A program made the translations under genes and the position numbers. 64,000 nt of DNA, taken from assembly GCF_002234615.1 (NCBI RefSeq), contig NZ_NMQW01000002.1:248001-312000 (forward strand). The letters run 5' to 3'. Within the stretch, counting starts at the first letter, position 1. Each line of letters opens with the position of its first letter. This stretch comes from Paenibacillus rigui. GTDB lineage: Bacteria; Bacillota; Bacilli; Paenibacillales; NBRC-103111. Shown here one piece after another: positions 52,188 to 60,187 of the stretch. The notes below the pieces were generated by a model, which ran no database searches, was not told the origin of the DNA, and was given only the letters and a program-made list of their open reading frames with translations.

Positions 52188-52973
52188 ATGCAAATTCACA
52201 TTCAACAAACCATTCAGCATATTGAAAGACTCGCACTGCATACTTGGCCTGCACAAAATCAGAAGACCTGCGACCGTTGGATTCTCCGTGCGTCCCAAGG
52301 TATAACCAAACGAGGCAATTCGGTCTGGACTTCCACAGGGACGATGCCATCGGACCCGGACTGGTTCAGCAAAGCCGAAAGCTTTTATCATTCCCAAGGA
52401 TTGCCGCTTCGCTTTCACATAAGCGACGCTACGGATCCAGCCCTTCTCACTCTGCTGAAGGAAAAAAAATTTACGGAGGAGGTGCCTTGTTCCGTATTCA
52501 TTGCAGCTGCAAATCAGGTCATTGAGCAAACACGAAATATACATAATTTATTCACTTATACTATTCAAGAGGAACCCGATGAAGCCTGGCTGTCACATTA
52601 TATGGACATGGAGGGGTATGGTCAAGACGAACGAAAAAAGATATTTTATGATCGTATATTGAAGGAAATCCCCCCTGTCAAAGGATTTATTACAGTATAC
52701 TCCGGCAACACGGCCATCGCTGTAGGAACTACGGTCATTGAGGACGGCTGGGCTGGGCTCCTGAATATCGTTGTCCACCCCTTCCACCGTGGCAAAGGGA
52801 TCGGCAAGGTACTGATCCATCAGCTTGCTGTCTGGAGCCTGGGGCAGGGGGCAAGCCAGCTTTTTTTACAGGTAGTTAACGATAATGAGCCTGCTTGCCG
52901 TTTGTACCAAGGTACAGGCTTCACCCCTTTGTTTGCTTACCATTATCGTTGTGAGCCGAATAAGTGCTCATAA
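52188..52973 (+). CDS. GNAT family N-acetyltransferase
   Basis: A 261-residue protein. The first part (about 1-120) is a degenerate GNAT-like region, and the second is the clear GNAT domain with NIVVHPFHRGKGIGKVLIHQL (acetyl-CoA loop) and LQVVNDNEPACRLYQGTGF. This double-domain type transfers acetyl groups to small molecules or amino acids; the substrate is unknown. It is divergent from the cobW operon with a 208-base gap. AAGGGG lies nine bases before the ATG. It is monocistronic. Confidence 0.85.
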   Translation: MQIHIQQTIQHIERLALHTWPAQNQKTCDRWILRASQGITKRGNSVWTSTGTMPSDPDWFSKAESFYHSQGLPLRFHISDATDPALLTLLKEKKFTEEVPCSVFIAAANQVIEQTRNIHNLFTYTIQEEPDEAWLSHYMDMEGYGQDERKKIFYDRILKEIPPVKGFITVYSGNTAIAVGTTVIEDGWAGLLNIVVHPFHRGKGIGKVLIHQLAVWSLGQGASQLFLQVVNDNEPACRLYQGTGFTPLFAYHYRCEPNKCS

Positions 52974-53021
52974 ATATTGAAAAGCTCCGCACCTCAGGCA
53001 TCCTTGCCCAGGTAACTGAGC

Positions 53022-53645
53022 TTACTGCAGCCTAAGCATCAGCTTTTGCAGCTGCCATTTCATCATTGCTAGCGTCTCCCGGGCTTTGTGCCATGGCATA
53101 AAGAGCACCTTCGAATCTATCGGGGATACCGTCACTTGATCGTATTCCAGGTAACGTGCCATATCCAGCGCTCGTACGGCGTGGTATCGATGTGTAATAA
53201 TCAATGCGGTTCGCCAGCCGTTATCCTGCATTAACCGCCCGCTGAAGCTTAAGTTCTCAAAGGTGGTTGCCGATTTGTTTTCCATGGTAATCACCTCGGC
53301 AGGTATCCCTAATCGAATCAGTTCCTTACGCATCCCTTCGGCCTCACTTAGCCTGGAGCTGCCCACAGCATTGCCTCCGGCTACGATCAAATGTGAAATG
53401 CGACGATCGTTATACAGCTCTACAGCTCTAACGAGACGCTCTTGCAGTGCAGGGCTTGGGGTATCTCCCCAAAGCGCCGCCCCCAATACAATTCCTACAT
53501 CCGCCCTGCTGTAGGGGTTATCGGGGAAGACAGCCATCTTCCATTGAAAAACACCTCCCCATATCAGCAGCAAAACCGTCATAACTCTCGAAATGATTTT
53601 GCGCACTGCCGATCTTCCCGGGTTACGATATCTGGTTGTGATCAT
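53022..53645 (-). CDS. YdcF-like DUF218 membrane protein
   Basis: A 207-residue protein with an N-terminal hydrophobic segment (MTVLLLIWGGVFQWKMAV) followed by the DUF218 domain: DVGIVLGAALWGDTPSPALQERL, LIVAGGNAVG, SEAEGMRKEL, ENKSATTFENLSFS and ITHRYHAVRAL. Members (YdcF, SanA) are envelope-associated and of unclear biochemical role. It overlaps the stop of the VOC gene by four bases with ATGA; a GTG start twelve bases upstream is too close to its ribosome binding site. Expression with the VOC gene is likely. Confidence 0.85.
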   Translation of the reverse strand: MITTRYRNPGRSAVRKIISRVMTVLLLIWGGVFQWKMAVFPDNPYSRADVGIVLGAALWGDTPSPALQERLVRAVELYNDRRISHLIVAGGNAVGSSRLSEAEGMRKELIRLGIPAEVITMENKSATTFENLSFSGRLMQDNGWRTALIITHRYHAVRALDMARYLEYDQVTVSPIDSKVLFMPWHKARETLAMMKWQLQKLMLRLQ

Positions 53646-54046
53646 TCCGCATTCCACACCTTCATCCGTTCAGTTAAAGTTCCTGTAAACAGCTCGAGCT
53701 GATTTTCATCCGGATCCAAAAAATTAAGGCTCCAACCGCCACCCCGATAAACAGGGCCTCTTACGACAGTCGTTCCTGAGGCGAGTAGCGTTTCGACCGC
53801 TGCGGGAAAATCGGTCTCATCGATGGAAAACGCCAGATGATCGAGTCCCTTTTCCTCGTTACCGCCGTTCTGATCGTTCTGTGGACGCTCCAGCAAACAA
53901 ATCCAAGCGGAACCCCATTCAAGATACACATCCGTTCTTCCCTGATGTACGAGTTTCATCCCAAGTATGCCCACATAGAAGGGAAGCGAGCGAGACAGAA
54001 GGGAGACCCGCAAGGTCACATGGTTAAAGCCCGTTGCTTTGATCAC
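53642..54046 (-). CDS. VOC family (glyoxalase/fosfomycin-resistance-like) protein
   Basis: A 134-residue single VOC domain. Metal ligands are likely in FNHVTLRVS (His), KGLDHLAFS (His) and ENQLELFTGTL (Glu). The C-terminal LELFTGTLTERMKVW resembles the FosA/FosB group of fosfomycin thiol transferases, but the K+ loop residues cannot be verified, so a related dioxygenase or glyoxalase is possible. The GTG start follows AGGAGGTG by six bases. It is followed by a YdcF-like gene, so a cell-envelope context is hinted but not proven. Confidence 0.72.
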   Translation of the reverse strand: MIKATGFNHVTLRVSLLSRSLPFYVGILGMKLVHQGRTDVYLEWGSAWICLLERPQNDQNGGNEEKGLDHLAFSIDETDFPAAVETLLASGTTVVRGPVYRGGGWSLNFLDPDENQLELFTGTLTERMKVWNAE

Positions 54047-54085
54047 AGTGTCACCTCCTATATGGTTTGGTTTCTTTATAACCGC

Positions 54086-54112
54086 AAAAACAGCGTGGCA
54101 TGACCACGCTGT
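54086..54112 (-). terminator. rho-independent terminator of the cyclophilin gene
   Basis: On the minus strand ACAGCGTGG and CCACGCTGT pair perfectly around a five-base loop, followed by T. It lies 20 bases past the cyclophilin stop, separating it from the VOC gene. Confidence 0.9.
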
Positions 54113-54131
54113 AAGTTGTCGGCAAAAAGCC

Positions 54132-54887
54132 TTATTTTTCCGTAATACTAACCGATTGAATCGTGACCTTCTCTGTCGGGGAGCTTGCTTCGCCGGAAGG
54201 ACCGACAGCGACCGGTGTTGCGGCAATTTTCTTCACAACATCCATACCCTCGGAAATTTTGCCGAAGATCGTATAGTTGGGCTGGTTGTTCAAGCCCTTG
54301 CTGTCTTCACCCGTACAAATGAAAAATTGGCTGCCATTTGTGTTCGGCCCGGCATTAGCCATCGCTACGATACCCGGTTCATACTTATATGTTTTGCTCA
54401 GTTCATCTGCAAATTTGTAGCCCGGACCTCCACGTCCCGTGCCTGTCGGATCTCCGGTCTGAATCATAAAGGATTCGACGATCCGGTGAAACACCACATT
54501 GTTATAAAAGCCTTCCTTGGCAAGGAACACAAAGTTATTTACTGTTTTGGGAGCATCCTTGGCGAACAAATCAATTTTGAACGTTCCCTTAGAGGTCGTT
54601 ACGGTAGCTTGATACGTTTTGCTGGCATCGATCTTCATCTCCGGCGGAGAGGTCCAGCTCTTAGAAGCAGCTTGTCCCGAGCTTGAGCCGGCTGCAGGCT
54701 GCGGTGATGTTTGACCTGTGCCGCCCTGGCTACCGCTTTGCTGTGCACTTCCTTGACTTCCCTGCTGCGTACCTTGCTGTGCGCTTTGCTTATCAGCTGA
54801 CTTCGTTCCGCAAGCAGATAACACTAAAGCGCAGATCAGCGCAATGGAAGCCCATTTCAAAGTCTTGGCTGCAAACGTTGCTCTCAT
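54132..54887 (-). CDS. lipoprotein peptidyl-prolyl isomerase (cyclophilin)
   Basis: A 251-residue lipoprotein. The signal peptide ends in the lipobox LSAC, so C26 would be lipidated at the outer face of the membrane. A Gln/Ser/Gly-rich linker of about 50 residues leads to a cyclophilin domain with VVFHRIVESFMIQTGDP, NTNGSQFFIC and NYTIFGKI. It catalyses proline isomerisation of secreted proteins. The linker is low in complexity and probably spans the wall. A gene with its own terminator, it is 178 bases from PBP1A. Confidence 0.9.
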   Translation of the reverse strand: MRATFAAKTLKWASIALICALVLSACGTKSADKQSAQQGTQQGSQGSAQQSGSQGGTGQTSPQPAAGSSSGQAASKSWTSPPEMKIDASKTYQATVTTSKGTFKIDLFAKDAPKTVNNFVFLAKEGFYNNVVFHRIVESFMIQTGDPTGTGRGGPGYKFADELSKTYKYEPGIVAMANAGPNTNGSQFFICTGEDSKGLNNQPNYTIFGKISEGMDVVKKIAATPVAVGPSGEASSPTEKVTIQSVSITEK

Positions 54888-54964
54888 AGTCCATCCTTCA
54901 ACTCCATTTAACGAAATTTTATGGACAAGTCCATACCCTTATTATACTACGAACGGGTAAATAT

Positions 54965-54998
54965 TAACAAAGCCTCCAAGCTGACGCGCTGGAGGCTT
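54965..54998 (-). terminator. rho-independent terminator of the PBP1A gene
   Basis: On the minus strand AAGCCTCCA and TGGAGGCTT pair perfectly around an 11-base loop; the following TTGTTAATATT is T-rich. It lies 67 bases past the stop. Confidence 0.8.
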
Positions 54999-55064
54999 AT
55001 GTCCTATGTGCCGCACGGCCATGTGCCGGGCCACGCGGCGCAGCCGCCGCGAAGCCTTCGGCCG

Positions 55065-57794
55065 CTAGCGCGTGCCGGCCGGCTTCGCCGCATCGGTGCC
55101 GGTCTCCGTAGGCACCGTCGTCTTCCGCGGGGAGGTCTGCGTCCCCGCGCCAGCCGGATCGGTCCCCGGGGCGGTGGTGCCGCCCCCTGTGACCGATCCG
55201 CCGCCGCTGCCGGTGCCTCCGGCAGCGGGAGTTCCGGTACCGGCGCCGGGCGCAACGGTACCTGTGCCGCCGGTGCCGGTGCTGCCGGCACCGCTTGTGG
55301 TTCCTCCGGTACCCGTTGTTCCGGTACCGGTACCGCTGTTCGGCGGCGTTGTCGTGCCGCCGGTGCCTGTGCCGCTCGTGCCCCCGGTGCCCGAGCCCGT
55401 TCCCGTACCCCCATTCAAATTCCCATTCGGATTCCCAGTGGTTCCGGTGTTGCCCGTATTGCCGGTACCCGCGCCATTACCGCTGCCATTAAGTCCGCCA
55501 TTCGTACCGTTCGGGCTGGTGCCATTTCCAGGCTTGCCGCCCTGCTGCGGATTCAACGGATCGGTTCCCGAATCTGCTGGAATAGCCACCGAAACAGCAT
55601 TCGAACGATCCCCCGTTGAATTATTGTTCGTGTTCACAGGAACAACAACATATTCGTAAGTGACGCCAGGCTTGACTGTAATATCTCGTACTTCCGTCAC
55701 CGCTGTCGTCAGCATCGGTTCATTCGGGAAGTCCTTATCGGTTGACTCTTTACGCAGGATTTGGTATGTCATTCCTTCTCCCATACCGCTCCATTTCAAC
55801 ACAACGGCACGCGTTTCCTTCGCGTAGTCTGCCTTCAAATCCGTCACACCCTTAGGAGGCTGCACCGGATCGGCCACTCCGCTTGGTTTTGTAAACTGCG
55901 TCATCGGCGTCTTCGCCAACGCCTTGGACATCACTTCCTTGAAAATGACAGCCGGCGCACCGCTGCTCATCGAAACGTAATGCTTCGCGTCCGGCTTGTC
56001 GAAGCCGATCCATACCGCCGCACTCCATTCCGGCGTATACCCGGTAAACCACAGGTCGCGGTTATATTTCTCCAAGCCTTTAATGACATTTTGCGTAGAG
56101 CCTGTTTTCCCGGCAACCGGACGGTCGAACCTCGCGGCGGCCCCTGTACCTCCAGGCTCTACGACGCCTTGCATAAGCAGCGTCATATACCATGCCGTTT
56201 TGGGGCTCATGACCGTTTTTTGCTCAGGCTTGTAAGCTGCAACCTGTTCACCCTTATCATTTACAATCTGAATGATCGCGTGCGTCGAATTCATGACGCC
56301 ATTGTTTGCAAAAGCACCATACGCTTGTGCCATTTGGACCGGTGTAGCCCCTTTGGTCAAACCACCCAATGCAATCGCAAGGTTGCGGTCCTTCGTTTTA
56401 TCAAGAGGAATCCCCATATTCTCAGAAAATTGCATCGCCTTCGTCAGACCGATCTCGTTCAGCAGCCATATCGCTGGAGCATTGATCGATTTTTTGACGG
56501 CATCGAACATGGACACTTGCCCTTGATACACCCCATCATAATTTCGTGGGGTATAGCCGTTATAATTCATTTCTTTATCCTGAAGCATACTGTACGGCGT
56601 ATAGTTGCCAGTCTCCAATGCCGGCGCATAAGCAATAATAGGCTTGAACGATGAGCCTGGCTGCTGCGGTATCGTTGCCCGGTTCAGCCCCCGCTCCACA
56701 TAATCGCGGCCCCCGATAATTCCGACAAGCCCGCCGTCCTTATGGTTAACGATGGCCATCGCTCCCTGCATCTTCTGCTCCGGACCATCCTTTTGGAAAA
56801 ACTTCTCGTTGGCAAACGTCTGCTCCATAATTTTTTGTGCATTCGCATCCATCGTTGTGTAAATTTTATAACCGTTGGTCAGCACATCTTCCTCAGACAA
56901 TCCGTACTTGTCATTGGCTTCTTCCAATACATAATCGATGTAGGTTAAGTAGTCCTTTTTGCCGGTTGCCGTCTTCGGTGCCACATAATCAACGGCTGCC
57001 GCCTTCACACGCTCATCATCGGTGATGTAGCCCTGGTCCTGCATCAGCTTGAGGACTACCGCCCTGCGGTCCTTGGATTTGTCCGGATGAGAAATCGGAT
57101 TATACGTGCTCGGTGCCTTCGGAATTGCGGCCAATGTGGCCATTTGCCATGTTTCCAGCTTGTTAAGATCCGTCACGCCAAAATATTTTTTGGCTGCCGC
57201 CTTAATGCCGAATGAATTTTGCCCGAAAAAGATACGGTTTAAATACATCGTCAGTATCTCTTCCTTGCTGAAATTGTCCTCAAGCGCAACGGCAATGGAC
57301 ATTTCGGTTGCTTTACGGAAAAATGTTTTGTTATTGTTCAGAAAAATATTTTTGGCTAGCTGCTGAGTAATCGTACTGCCGCCTTCTACGGCGCTGCGGG
57401 CAACCACGTCTTTGACAAGCGCCCGGCCGATCCCGAGAAAGTCAATTCCCGAGTGCTGACCGAAGCGGCGATCCTCTGTAGCTATGAACGCCTGCTGGAG
57501 CTTAAGCGGAATCTCCTCAGGCTTTACAACCTCCCGATTCTCCCGGGCGAGCACAGCTACCTCGTTCTTCGATATGTCATAGACGTGGGAAGCTTCGTTC
57601 ATGTCCAGCTTATCCGCATTTTCCTTCAAAATTTTATTTCCGTTAATAATGATGAAAATGTACACGCCCAGTGCGCAGATAAGTGCGACAAGCCCTGCTA
57701 TAAAGGCGAATAATACGGCTTTGCCGGCACTAAATTTACTTTTCTTCTTTTTTTGTTTCGGTTTCGTGGCAGGTGCTTTTTTGTTAGTAGACAA
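55065..57794 (-). CDS. penicillin-binding protein 1A with FN3 and Gly/Thr-rich tail
   Basis: A 909-residue bifunctional transglycosylase/transpeptidase. A basic cytoplasmic N terminus and a membrane anchor (about 25-52) are followed by the glycosyltransferase domain with ATEDRRF (E107) and GGSTITQQL. The transpeptidase has S381-x-x-K384 (GSSFKP), SIN 436-438 and KTGS 563-566. A fibronectin type III-like domain spans about 650-740. The tail 741-909 consists almost only of Gly, Thr, Ser, Pro and Asn and is GC-rich. The TTG start follows AAGGGG. No other tail of this length is in the window; it may be wall-spanning or repeat-derived. Confidence 0.92.
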   Translation of the reverse strand: MSTNKKAPATKPKQKKKKSKFSAGKAVLFAFIAGLVALICALGVYIFIIINGNKILKENADKLDMNEASHVYDISKNEVAVLARENREVVKPEEIPLKLQQAFIATEDRRFGQHSGIDFLGIGRALVKDVVARSAVEGGSTITQQLAKNIFLNNNKTFFRKATEMSIAVALEDNFSKEEILTMYLNRIFFGQNSFGIKAAAKKYFGVTDLNKLETWQMATLAAIPKAPSTYNPISHPDKSKDRRAVVLKLMQDQGYITDDERVKAAAVDYVAPKTATGKKDYLTYIDYVLEEANDKYGLSEEDVLTNGYKIYTTMDANAQKIMEQTFANEKFFQKDGPEQKMQGAMAIVNHKDGGLVGIIGGRDYVERGLNRATIPQQPGSSFKPIIAYAPALETGNYTPYSMLQDKEMNYNGYTPRNYDGVYQGQVSMFDAVKKSINAPAIWLLNEIGLTKAMQFSENMGIPLDKTKDRNLAIALGGLTKGATPVQMAQAYGAFANNGVMNSTHAIIQIVNDKGEQVAAYKPEQKTVMSPKTAWYMTLLMQGVVEPGGTGAAARFDRPVAGKTGSTQNVIKGLEKYNRDLWFTGYTPEWSAAVWIGFDKPDAKHYVSMSSGAPAVIFKEVMSKALAKTPMTQFTKPSGVADPVQPPKGVTDLKADYAKETRAVVLKWSGMGEGMTYQILRKESTDKDFPNEPMLTTAVTEVRDITVKPGVTYEYVVVPVNTNNNSTGDRSNAVSVAIPADSGTDPLNPQQGGKPGNGTSPNGTNGGLNGSGNGAGTGNTGNTGTTGNPNGNLNGGTGTGSGTGGTSGTGTGGTTTPPNSGTGTGTTGTGGTTSGAGSTGTGGTGTVAPGAGTGTPAAGGTGSGGGSVTGGGTTAPGTDPAGAGTQTSPRKTTVPTETGTDAAKPAGTR

Positions 57795-58171
57795 CTCTCC
57801 GTCACCCCTTATCTCTTTAAAAAACGTCTCCCGACGCGGCAGCTCCCATGTGCAACCGCGTGCAGAGTTGATTCCGCAAGAAACAACAACCTCTTATACC
57901 CAAAGTAGAACCCAAGCTAAACATGCTATGGCTTCCAAGTATTGTAAACCTCGATTGTTTGCCGTTACCCTGTCTGCCGAAGAAGCAGAAGGTTTATTCG
58001 TCAATCCAATAAGAATTTTGTTTTCCGATTCATCAGAAACTTAGGCATTCTTATGTGCTAACTAAAAGAACAACCCTTACGTTCGGGTTGTTCTTATGAA
58101 TGCTATTCGATTAGACGAACCGAGAGCCGGAAATGTTGCGTCCCTGATCTCTCTTCCGATCTGCGGAAAGA
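57795..58171. other. 377-base gap between PBP1A and hfq
   Basis: No convincing gene was found. It contains the hfq terminator (58066-58095). A weak promoter-like pair for the PBP1A gene is TTTAGC at 57916-57921 and TATAAG at 57893-57898 (17-base spacer) on the minus strand. The remaining 300 or so bases form the upstream region or a long leader, in which I see no riboswitch pattern. Confidence 0.5.
58066..58095 (-). terminator. rho-independent terminator of hfq
   Basis: AAGAACAACCC and GGGTTGTTCTT pair perfectly (11 bases) around an 8-base loop, with TTTTAGTT following on the minus strand. It lies about 75 bases after hfq. Confidence 0.8.
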
Positions 58172-58411
58172 TCAGTTGTCTGCACTGTTATCCTGCATTA
58201 AAGAAACCGAACGCTGCGGTGTGAAAGTGGAGATAGCATGCTTATACACCATTTGCTGGCGCCCTTCGCTGTCAATAATAATTGTAAAATTATCGAACGC
58301 GCGGATGACCCCGCGGATTTGGAACCCGTTCGTCAAATAGACGGTTACCGGAATCGTTTCCTTGCGCAGCTGGTTCAAAAATGTGTCTTGAATGTTGATC
58401 GATTTATTCAT
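58172..58411 (-). CDS. hfq: RNA chaperone Hfq
   Basis: A 79-residue Sm-like protein: [43 protein letters not shown] (Sm1) and [11 protein letters not shown] (Sm2 with the KHA motif). It forms a hexamer that binds small RNAs and poly(A). The start at MNKSINIQD follows GAGGGGG by seven bases. It lies 20 bases past miaA, the conserved miaA-hfq pair, and is followed by its own terminator. Confidence 0.96.
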   Translation of the reverse strand: MNKSINIQDTFLNQLRKETIPVTVYLTNGFQIRGVIRAFDNFTIIIDSEGRQQMVYKHAISTFTPQRSVSLMQDNSADN

Positions 58412-58431
58412 CGTGGGCCCCCTCAATTGTA

Positions 58432-59391
58432 TTAACGTTCGAATTTTAACTTATCTGCTATTATAGCATGAATTTGACGCAAATGGGCAGAAAAATTTCC
58501 CATATCGGTAACATCTACCCACTCGATATCCTTCATATGCCGAAACCACGATAGCTGTCGTTTGGCAAATCGACGGGTGTCCCGCTTAAGCAATACGATG
58601 GTTTCTTCCCATGTCATCGTTCCTTCCAGGAAGGCGATGATCTCCTTGTATCCAAGCCCCTGCATCGAGATGTGATGCTTGGTGTAGCCCTGCTTCAGCA
58701 GCTGTTTAACCTCTTCCACCAGGCCTTCCTCAATCATCTGATCGATGCGCTGCTCAATGCGTTGGTACAGGAGCGCTCTATCCATCGTTAGACCAATAAT
58801 ACATAGTTCGTAGGGCGATACCTTTTTCTGTACCTTCAATTGATCGGAAAGCCGTTCTCCCGTCAGATGGTACACCTCCAGCGCCCGAATCAGTCTGCGT
58901 TGGTCATTGGGATGCAGACGCTCAGCCGATTCCGGATCGATGGATTTTAACCGCTCCCAGAGCGCATCGTTGCCGAACTGTTCCGCATAACGCAGCTGTT
59001 CCTCACGGAATGCTTCGTCGGAACCAACTTCACTGAATTGAAAGTCGTAACAAAGCGATTCCACATAAAGCCCCGTTCCCCCGACGAGAAATGGAAGCTT
59101 TCCCCTGGAATGAATGTCACTTATGTACCCGCGCGCCCGTTCCTGGAATTCAGCTGCGGAGAACGGATGATCCGGATCATGAATATCGATCATATGATGC
59201 GGTACCTGGGCCTGTTCCTCCAGAGTCGCTTTGGCGGTTCCGATATCCATACCGCGATATACCTGCATGGAATCACCGGAAATAATTTCTGCTCCAAATT
59301 CAGCCGCGAGCGTCAGGCTCAGCTTCGTCTTGCCTACGGCCGTTGGCCCGACCAGAACGAGCAGCTTCGGCTTAATGGAAGCCTGTGTCAC
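58432..59391 (-). CDS. miaA: tRNA dimethylallyltransferase MiaA
   Basis: A 319-residue enzyme that isopentenylates A37 of tRNAs reading codons beginning with U. The P-loop is [12 protein letters not shown], followed by [18 protein letters not shown] and [15 protein letters not shown]; the C-terminal [13 protein letters not shown] is the anticodon-loop binding segment. The GTG start overlaps the upstream methyltransferase gene by four bases, with GGAGTG upstream. The length is standard and all motifs are intact. Confidence 0.96.
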   Translation of the reverse strand: MTQASIKPKLLVLVGPTAVGKTKLSLTLAAEFGAEIISGDSMQVYRGMDIGTAKATLEEQAQVPHHMIDIHDPDHPFSAAEFQERARGYISDIHSRGKLPFLVGGTGLYVESLCYDFQFSEVGSDEAFREEQLRYAEQFGNDALWERLKSIDPESAERLHPNDQRRLIRALEVYHLTGERLSDQLKVQKKVSPYELCIIGLTMDRALLYQRIEQRIDQMIEEGLVEEVKQLLKQGYTKHHISMQGLGYKEIIAFLEGTMTWEETIVLLKRDTRRFAKRQLSWFRHMKDIEWVDVTDMGNFSAHLRQIHAIIADKLKFER

Positions 59392-60185
59392 AATCGTATC
59401 ACTCCATAAGCAATTTTCGTAGTTGAGCGGTGCAGCTCGTTAAAGCCAAGCCGCTCGAGCTCTCCGCTATCACGGTGCTCTTTCATAATAACGGCTCGAC
59501 TAGCCACTCTGCAAGCTTCGCGAATCGCTTCATCGGTTACCGGCCTTGGGTCGGCCAATTTGCGGATCGCTTTAATCGAGCTGGACTCATGGATCGGCTT
59601 GCGGAACATAGGATCGAAGTATAGGACATCAAAGGAACGATCCGGCTGTTCGTGCAGGAAATCCATGTAATCCTGCTGCAGCACTTGAATTCGCCGCAGA
59701 GCTTCATCCAGCCCGTCAATATCGGATTGATACGCCGCCAGTCCCTGCTTCAGCAGCAAATACGGCAGCGGCTGGCTCTCCAAAGCCACAACCGCCCCTG
59801 TCGCCTGCGAAGCGTAGGAGAAAACAATCGCATCCGACCCAAGCCCTGCCGTACAATCCAATATACGGTCACCCGGCTTGGTCTGCGCAAGCTCCATCAG
59901 TGTATCCTGCTCACCGTTTCGCAGTCTTTTGACGCGAATGGCGGCTGTACTCGGATGGAAAAAGAGGGCAGGCTGCTGTTCATGATAATACTCTATTCGC
60001 CTTCGGGTTACAAGCAGAATGTCAGGGTCCTCATACCTTTCCCACAGCTGCTCCATAGAGTAGCGGCGCCGCTCTATGATTCGTGGGGGCGCGTCTACTC
60101 CCTTCAGCAGGGTCAGCTGCCGTTGAAGCAGGGCGATTTGCTCTAGTTGCTCTGGAAGCGGATCGTACGAGGTTGTAATCAGCAA
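59388..60185 (-). CDS. RsmJ-like class I methyltransferase
   Basis: A 265-residue SAM-dependent methyltransferase. The SAM site is ILDCTAGLGSDAIVFSYA, the acidic ALESQPLPYLLL, and the catalytic motif YFDPMFRKP, which resembles DPMFP of RsmJ, the 16S rRNA m2G1516 enzyme. The similarity to RsmJ is a family call and not proof of the target. The TTG start follows AAGGGTG at the end of mutL, directly coupled, and miaA overlaps its end by four bases, so it is inserted in the mutL-miaA operon. It is not in this place in B. subtilis. Confidence 0.8.
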   Translation of the reverse strand: MLITTSYDPLPEQLEQIALLQRQLTLLKGVDAPPRIIERRRYSMEQLWERYEDPDILLVTRRRIEYYHEQQPALFFHPSTAAIRVKRLRNGEQDTLMELAQTKPGDRILDCTAGLGSDAIVFSYASQATGAVVALESQPLPYLLLKQGLAAYQSDIDGLDEALRRIQVLQQDYMDFLHEQPDRSFDVLYFDPMFRKPIHESSSIKAIRKLADPRPVTDEAIREACRVASRAVIMKEHRDSGELERLGFNELHRSTTKIAYGVIRL

Positions 60186-60187
60186 AT

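Noticed and set aside
55072-55659. 195-codon plus-strand frame rich in Pro and Val in the PBP1A tail
   Set aside because: It is the complement of the Gly/Thr-rich repeats; low complexity makes long open frames in several phases.
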